A DNA stretch of 64,000 bases. Source: Actinomycetes bacterium. Its GTDB lineage: Bacteria > Actinomycetota > Acidimicrobiia > Acidimicrobiales > Palsa-688. The DNA lies in assembly GCA_021808665.1 (NCBI GenBank), contig JAKBBA010000002.1:124001-188000 (forward strand), given 5' to 3'. The notes beneath the pieces are model-generated. The model made no database searches. It was not told the DNA's origin and saw nothing but the letters and a program-made list of their open reading frames with translations. A program made the translations under genes and the position numbers. Below are positions 61,034 to 64,000 of the stretch, one piece after another. The first letter of the stretch is position 1; each line of letters starts with the position of its first letter.

Positions 61034-62707
61034 ATGACAGCCAAGCGGGCGGCCATATACGCCCGAGTCTCGACCGCCGAACAAGTCGAAGGAACTTCCC
61101 TCGCCACCCAGGTCTCCCAATGCGAGCGCTACCTGGCAGCGCAAGACTGGCAGCTACAAGGAACGTTCATCGACGAGGGCATCTCCGGAGCCAAAGCCCG
61201 CCGCCCCGCCCTCGACAAACTCCTGGCCGAAGTCACCAACGACCGCGTCGATGTAGTGGTCGTGGCCAAGCTCGACCGCATCGGACGCTCCATGCGCCAC
61301 CTAGCCGCTCTGCTCGGCGAACTCGACGACCGCCACGTCGGTCTCGTCTCAGTCAGCGAATCCTTCGACTCCTCCACCCCGGCCGGCCGGCTGCAACGCA
61401 ACATGCTCGGATCCTTCGCCGAGTTCGAACGCGAGCTAATCCGCGACCGCATGATCTCCGGACGCGACGCCACCGTACGGGCCGGGAAATGGGCCAGCAT
61501 CCACGCCCCCTACGGATACCGGGCCGACCCGCCCGCCTACCTCCTCCAGATCGACCCCCACGAAGCCGACGTGATCCGCCTCATCGTGGACCTATTCGTC
61601 AACCAGCGCACATCGACGCCGCAGATCGCAGCCAAGCTCAACGGGCTAGGACTACAACCGCGTCGATCCGACACCTGGAGCGCCGCCAGCGTCCGATGGG
61701 TCCTGCGCGAAAGCGACCACTTATCAGGGACATTCACCTGGCGGCGTGCCAGCCGCGGCTACCAAGGGCCACCTATCACCGTGCAAGGCCCCGCTCTCAT
61801 CGACCCGGTAACACACGACCGGCTCCGGGCCCGCCTGACCGAGACCGCCACCAAGCACACCGCCCACCCCGAACGATACCTGCTCGCCGGGAGGATCACC
61901 TCGCCTCACGGCACGCTAATGTACGGCTACTGCACCAACACACCCCTGTACCGCTGCAGCGATTTCTTCACCAAGACCGCGCCCCCAGAGGGTCGCACCT
62001 GCGACTGCAAAACAGTGCGGGGCGAACTCGTCGAGAAGATCGTCTGGGAAGAAGACTGCGCACTGCTGTCAAACCCCGACCGACTCATGGCAATGGCCGG
62101 CCTCCACCTCGCCAAAGGCGCCGCCACCATCAACTCAGGAGCGGCAGACATCGCCGCCATCGACCGGCGCATCAACAGACTCGAGAAAGCAGCCGGCGCG
62201 AAACTATCGAAACTGCTCGCCGACGGCCTCGACCCCGCCATTGCCGCCCATGCCGCCCAATCGCTGACCGACCAACTCGCCGCCGCCAAAGCCCACAGGG
62301 CACAAGTAATCACATGGCAGGGCGCCAACCTCGAGGCCAGGGACCGCTCCCGGCATCTCCTCGACCTCGCCGAACAGGCAGAACGGATCCTCCCCGCCGC
62401 TGACACCGCCACCAAACGACAAGTCCTCGCACTGCTCGACGTACAGGTTCAAGTCAGCGGATGGGAACCCTGCGAAACATGCACCGGAACAGGGTGGATC
62501 TCCAAATACCAGCCCGGCCAGGCACCGCGAGCAGAAAGCGGCCTACCACGTGTCTTCTGCGGCATCGTATGCCCAACATGCCACCGTCACCGCTGGATGC
62601 CCCGATTCACCATCGAAGGAACCATTCCCGAAATCGGCCTCCACACCGCCCCCGAGACCCAAGACAGCGCCCGCCTTCCATTCAAAGTCGTCGGATGCAA
62701 CGCCTAG
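61034..62707 (+). CDS. Large serine recombinase (integrase) with extra C-terminal zinc knuckles
   Basis: Site-specific recombinase of 557 residues. Resolvase domain: nucleophile serine in AIYARVSTAEQ, VVAKLDRIGRSMRHL, FAEFERELIRDRMISGRDA. Recombinase domain: APYGYRADPP and TPQIAAKLNGLGL. Zinc ribbon: YCTNTPLYRCSDFF and CDCKTV, then a coiled coil of about 60 residues. Unusually, the tail adds CETCTGTGW and CGIVCPTCHRHRW, a second four-cysteine unit with a DnaJ-like CxxCxGxG element. Large serine integrases act without host factors and need a directionality factor to excise. ATG behind CAGGAGC. Confidence 0.92.
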   Translation: MTAKRAAIYARVSTAEQVEGTSLATQVSQCERYLAAQDWQLQGTFIDEGISGAKARRPALDKLLAEVTNDRVDVVVVAKLDRIGRSMRHLAALLGELDDRHVGLVSVSESFDSSTPAGRLQRNMLGSFAEFERELIRDRMISGRDATVRAGKWASIHAPYGYRADPPAYLLQIDPHEADVIRLIVDLFVNQRTSTPQIAAKLNGLGLQPRRSDTWSAASVRWVLRESDHLSGTFTWRRASRGYQGPPITVQGPALIDPVTHDRLRARLTETATKHTAHPERYLLAGRITSPHGTLMYGYCTNTPLYRCSDFFTKTAPPEGRTCDCKTVRGELVEKIVWEEDCALLSNPDRLMAMAGLHLAKGAATINSGAADIAAIDRRINRLEKAAGAKLSKLLADGLDPAIAAHAAQSLTDQLAAAKAHRAQVITWQGANLEARDRSRHLLDLAEQAERILPAADTATKRQVLALLDVQVQVSGWEPCETCTGTGWISKYQPGQAPRAESGLPRVFCGIVCPTCHRHRWMPRFTIEGTIPEIGLHTAPETQDSARLPFKVVGCNA

Positions 62708-62987
62708 CACTACCGGGGCGACGACACGCGCCGAGCGATCATCACACCACGGGCGGCAACCCGACATTCCGACACGAACCACAGGCCAAGCAACAAGACA
62801 CAAGCTCCCGAGCAGCCAGATCATGGAACGCCCGCGCAACTGGCGCGCCGACCGCACAAAGAACCACCTCGAACCTCAGGCACGCCCGACGCCTCTCCAT
62901 CAAACTGCTTGAGATACAGGCACGGCCAGCCCGAGAACAACACCTGCCTCCCCTCCAGCACGCGCCACGGACCGCGCCAGGCCCGCA
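62708..62987. other. Gap of 280 bp between integrase and small HTH genes
   Basis: No gene with a family match or usable start is visible on either strand. The sequence is GC-rich and weakly protein-like in frames that shadow the integrase composition. For large serine integrases the attachment site usually lies next to the integrase gene, so a core site could be here, but nothing in the sequence marks it. Confidence 0.4.
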
Positions 62988-63221
62988 ATGAGCGAACCCG
63001 GGTCAGACGAACTGGTCACAGCCGTCGAAGCCGCACTTCGCCTGGGAATGACCGAGTCGACATTTCGACGCTTCGCTCGCAACGCTGGCCTGGCCCCGTC
63101 AGCCGGGCCTCGCTCCCCGTACTCGTGGACCTCGGTCTTGGCGGCCCTCAAGCGCTCGAAAATGCGCCCCGGAGAGATAAGCGAAGGCTCGATCCAATAC
63201 CGCGCCCGGGGCCGCTCCTAA
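62988..63221 (+). CDS. Small helix-turn-helix protein
   Basis: Protein of 77 residues with a winged-HTH/MerR-like N-terminal pattern (LVTAVEAALRLGMTESTFRRFARNAGLAPS, then SWTSVLAALKRSK), typical of small excisionase or plasmid-control proteins. It follows the integrase on the same strand and precedes a second HTH protein. It may be a recombination directionality factor or repressor; neither is shown by sequence. Confidence 0.65.
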   Translation: MSEPGSDELVTAVEAALRLGMTESTFRRFARNAGLAPSAGPRSPYSWTSVLAALKRSKMRPGEISEGSIQYRARGRS

Positions 63222-63231
63222 CCACTGCCTA

Positions 63232-63255
63232 CATGACGTAACATGAAACGTCATG
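63232..63255 (+). promoter_or_regulatory. Palindromic operator and -10 box over the start of the excisionase-like gene
   Basis: CATGACGT (63232-63239) and its exact inverse ACGTCATG (63248-63255) flank AACATGAA. The left arm's last T begins a TAACAT box (63239-63244) eight bases before the ATG, which itself lies inside the right arm. Binding of a dimer here would cover the -10, the transcription start and the start codon, as in autoregulated control genes. Confidence 0.6.
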
Positions 63256-63474
63256 GACGAGTGGCTCGGAGCTCGGGAGAGCTCAATACGCCTAGAGGTG
63301 CCACTGCGTACGCTGTACCGACTCATCGACGAAGGCCAGCTCCCCGCCTACAAGATGGGGCGAGCAATCCGGCTCAAGAAGTCAGATGTCGAGGCCTTCG
63401 ACCCACCGCCCCCCGACAGTGCGGAGCACCACCTCCCGCCCGACAGGCCCGATGGGCCATCCAGCCTACGCTAA
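63253..63474 (+). CDS. xis: Excisionase-family helix-turn-helix protein
   Basis: Protein of 73 residues with the excisionase/BldC-type winged helix: WLGARESSIRLEVPLRTLYRLIDEGQLPAYKMGRAIRLKKSDVEAFDPPPP. The pattern (recognition helix, R-x-I-R-L-x-x-S-D-V-E-A-F) is that of Xis proteins of actinobacterial integrative elements. It could act as directionality factor for the integrase or as a transcriptional regulator. A palindrome covers its promoter and start. Confidence 0.8.
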   Translation: MDEWLGARESSIRLEVPLRTLYRLIDEGQLPAYKMGRAIRLKKSDVEAFDPPPPDSAEHHLPPDRPDGPSSLR

Positions 63475-63555
63475 CCGCGAAGACAAAGACCGCGTGGCCC
63501 CTCAGGCCAGACCTCTCTCAACGCCCCACGCTAAACCACCACGATCGCACGATCC

Positions 63556-63576
63556 TGAATCGCCCCGGGTTTCGTG
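63556..63576. repeat. Terminal inverted repeat of an IS3-family element
   Basis: The sequence TGAATCGCCCCGGGTTTCG, beginning with TGA, sits about 12 bp outside the transposase stop and has the look of an IS3-family end. The other end lies beyond the window, so neither the full element nor the target-site duplication can be confirmed. Confidence 0.55.
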
Positions 63577-63586
63577 ACTGCTCGGC

Positions 63587-64000
63587 CTATTGGGCGACCG
63601 CCTCTTCGGCGGCTTGGCTCAGACGGTAGTAGAGGCTCTCGAACTCTGCTGGGGTGGTGTAGGTGTTGTCGGTGGTGATCTCGCCGTGGAGACGGCGGTG
63701 GTTGAACCAGTCGATGTAGCCGAGGGTGGCGAACTCGACGTCGTCGAGGCCCCGCCACGGTCCTTGCGGGTAGATGAGCTCCCACTTGTAGAGGCTGTTG
63801 AAGGCCTCAGCCATGGCGTTGTCGTAGCTGTCGCCCTTGGAGCCGACCGAGGCGACGATGTCGTTCTCGGCCAGGCGTTCGCTGTAGCGGATGCTGAGGT
63901 ATTGACGCCCCTGTCGCTGTGGTGGACGAGGCCGTCGAGGACCTGCCCGGCCCGGGTGCGGTTCCAGACGGCCATCTCCAAGGCGTCGATGGCCAAGTCG
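63587..64000 (-). pseudogene. IS3-family transposase OrfB, C-terminal part, frameshifted
   Basis: DDE (rve) transposase. The upstream part reads LAIDALEMAVWNRTRAGQVLDGLVHHSDRG, including the second catalytic Asp in HHSDRG. After that the expected frame is lost. The downstream part, open in the neighbouring frame, gives YLSIRYSERLAENDIVAS, GDSYDNAMAEAFNSLYKWELI with the catalytic Glu, and YIDWFNHRRLHGEI. One missing base near 63903-63905, in what should be a GTCCAATAC-like stretch, would restore a single frame. The N-terminal portion is outside the window. Confidence 0.85.

Larger units (their letters stand above)
63556..64000 (-). mobile_element. IS3-family insertion sequence, partial (runs off the right edge)
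   Basis: The element enters at 63556 and continues past the right edge. It carries the C-terminal part of an OrfB transposase on the minus strand. It lies directly behind the excisionase-like gene and may have inserted at the edge of the integrative element. Confidence 0.75.

Overview
The window is high-GC actinobacterial DNA. Its gene set points to a free-living aerobic lineage of the Acidimicrobiia kind, although this is inferred from gene content only. The signs are a mycofactocin cluster, two F420-type luciferase-like oxidoreductases, a SufBCDSU iron-sulfur system, homodimeric pyruvate dehydrogenase AceE, a RipA-like NlpC/P60 hydrolase, an ethylmalonyl-CoA pathway fragment, and many starts preceded by TANNNT-N5-8-ATG/GTG, the layout of leaderless actinobacterial transcripts.

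Region 1 (1-16.2 kb) is cofactor and central metabolism. A lipoamide dehydrogenase running off the left edge is divergent from a TPP riboswitch with thiG and thiH. After only 33 bp comes a mycofactocin cluster (mftA, mftB, mftC, mftE, an SDR, mftF) that lacks mftD. Then follow purB, murJ, rnhA, aceE, an HhH-GPD protein, thiS and thiE.

Region 2 (16.2-32 kb) holds a hydrolase-fold protein without its nucleophile serine, an acyl-CoA dehydrogenase, a glycogen-debranching enzyme and two separate suf operons. One is sufC-sufS-sufU on the plus strand. The other is sufB-unknown-sufD-Rieske-sufC-MFS on the minus strand. sufU and sufD appear to use ATT and CTG start codons. Between the operons lie a peptidoglycan hydrolase and a class III cyclase with a cysteine-rich tail.

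Region 3 (32-52 kb) is mixed housekeeping: patatin, peptidases, an FtsH-like AAA protease, transporters, fumarase, and a set fitting the late ethylmalonyl-CoA pathway (MaoC hydratase, methylsuccinyl-CoA dehydrogenase, CitE-like lyase). It ends with tRNA-Leu(UAA) at 51921.

Region 4 (52-64 kb) is accessory and mobile. First comes a nuclease/helicase cassette: a PD-(D/E)XK + zinc-ribbon + DnaB fusion interrupted by one in-frame TGA, a CoiA-like protein and a Cas4/RecB-like nuclease. A 1.26-kb stretch without a convincing gene follows and carries inverted repeats. Then comes a module like an actinomycete integrative and conjugative element (AICE): SCO3933-like regulator, FtsK/TraB translocase, RepSA-like initiator, large serine integrase, two small HTH proteins. 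The window ends in a frameshifted IS3-family transposase. The fused, interrupted helicase with its two nuclease neighbours is the best candidate for something undescribed.
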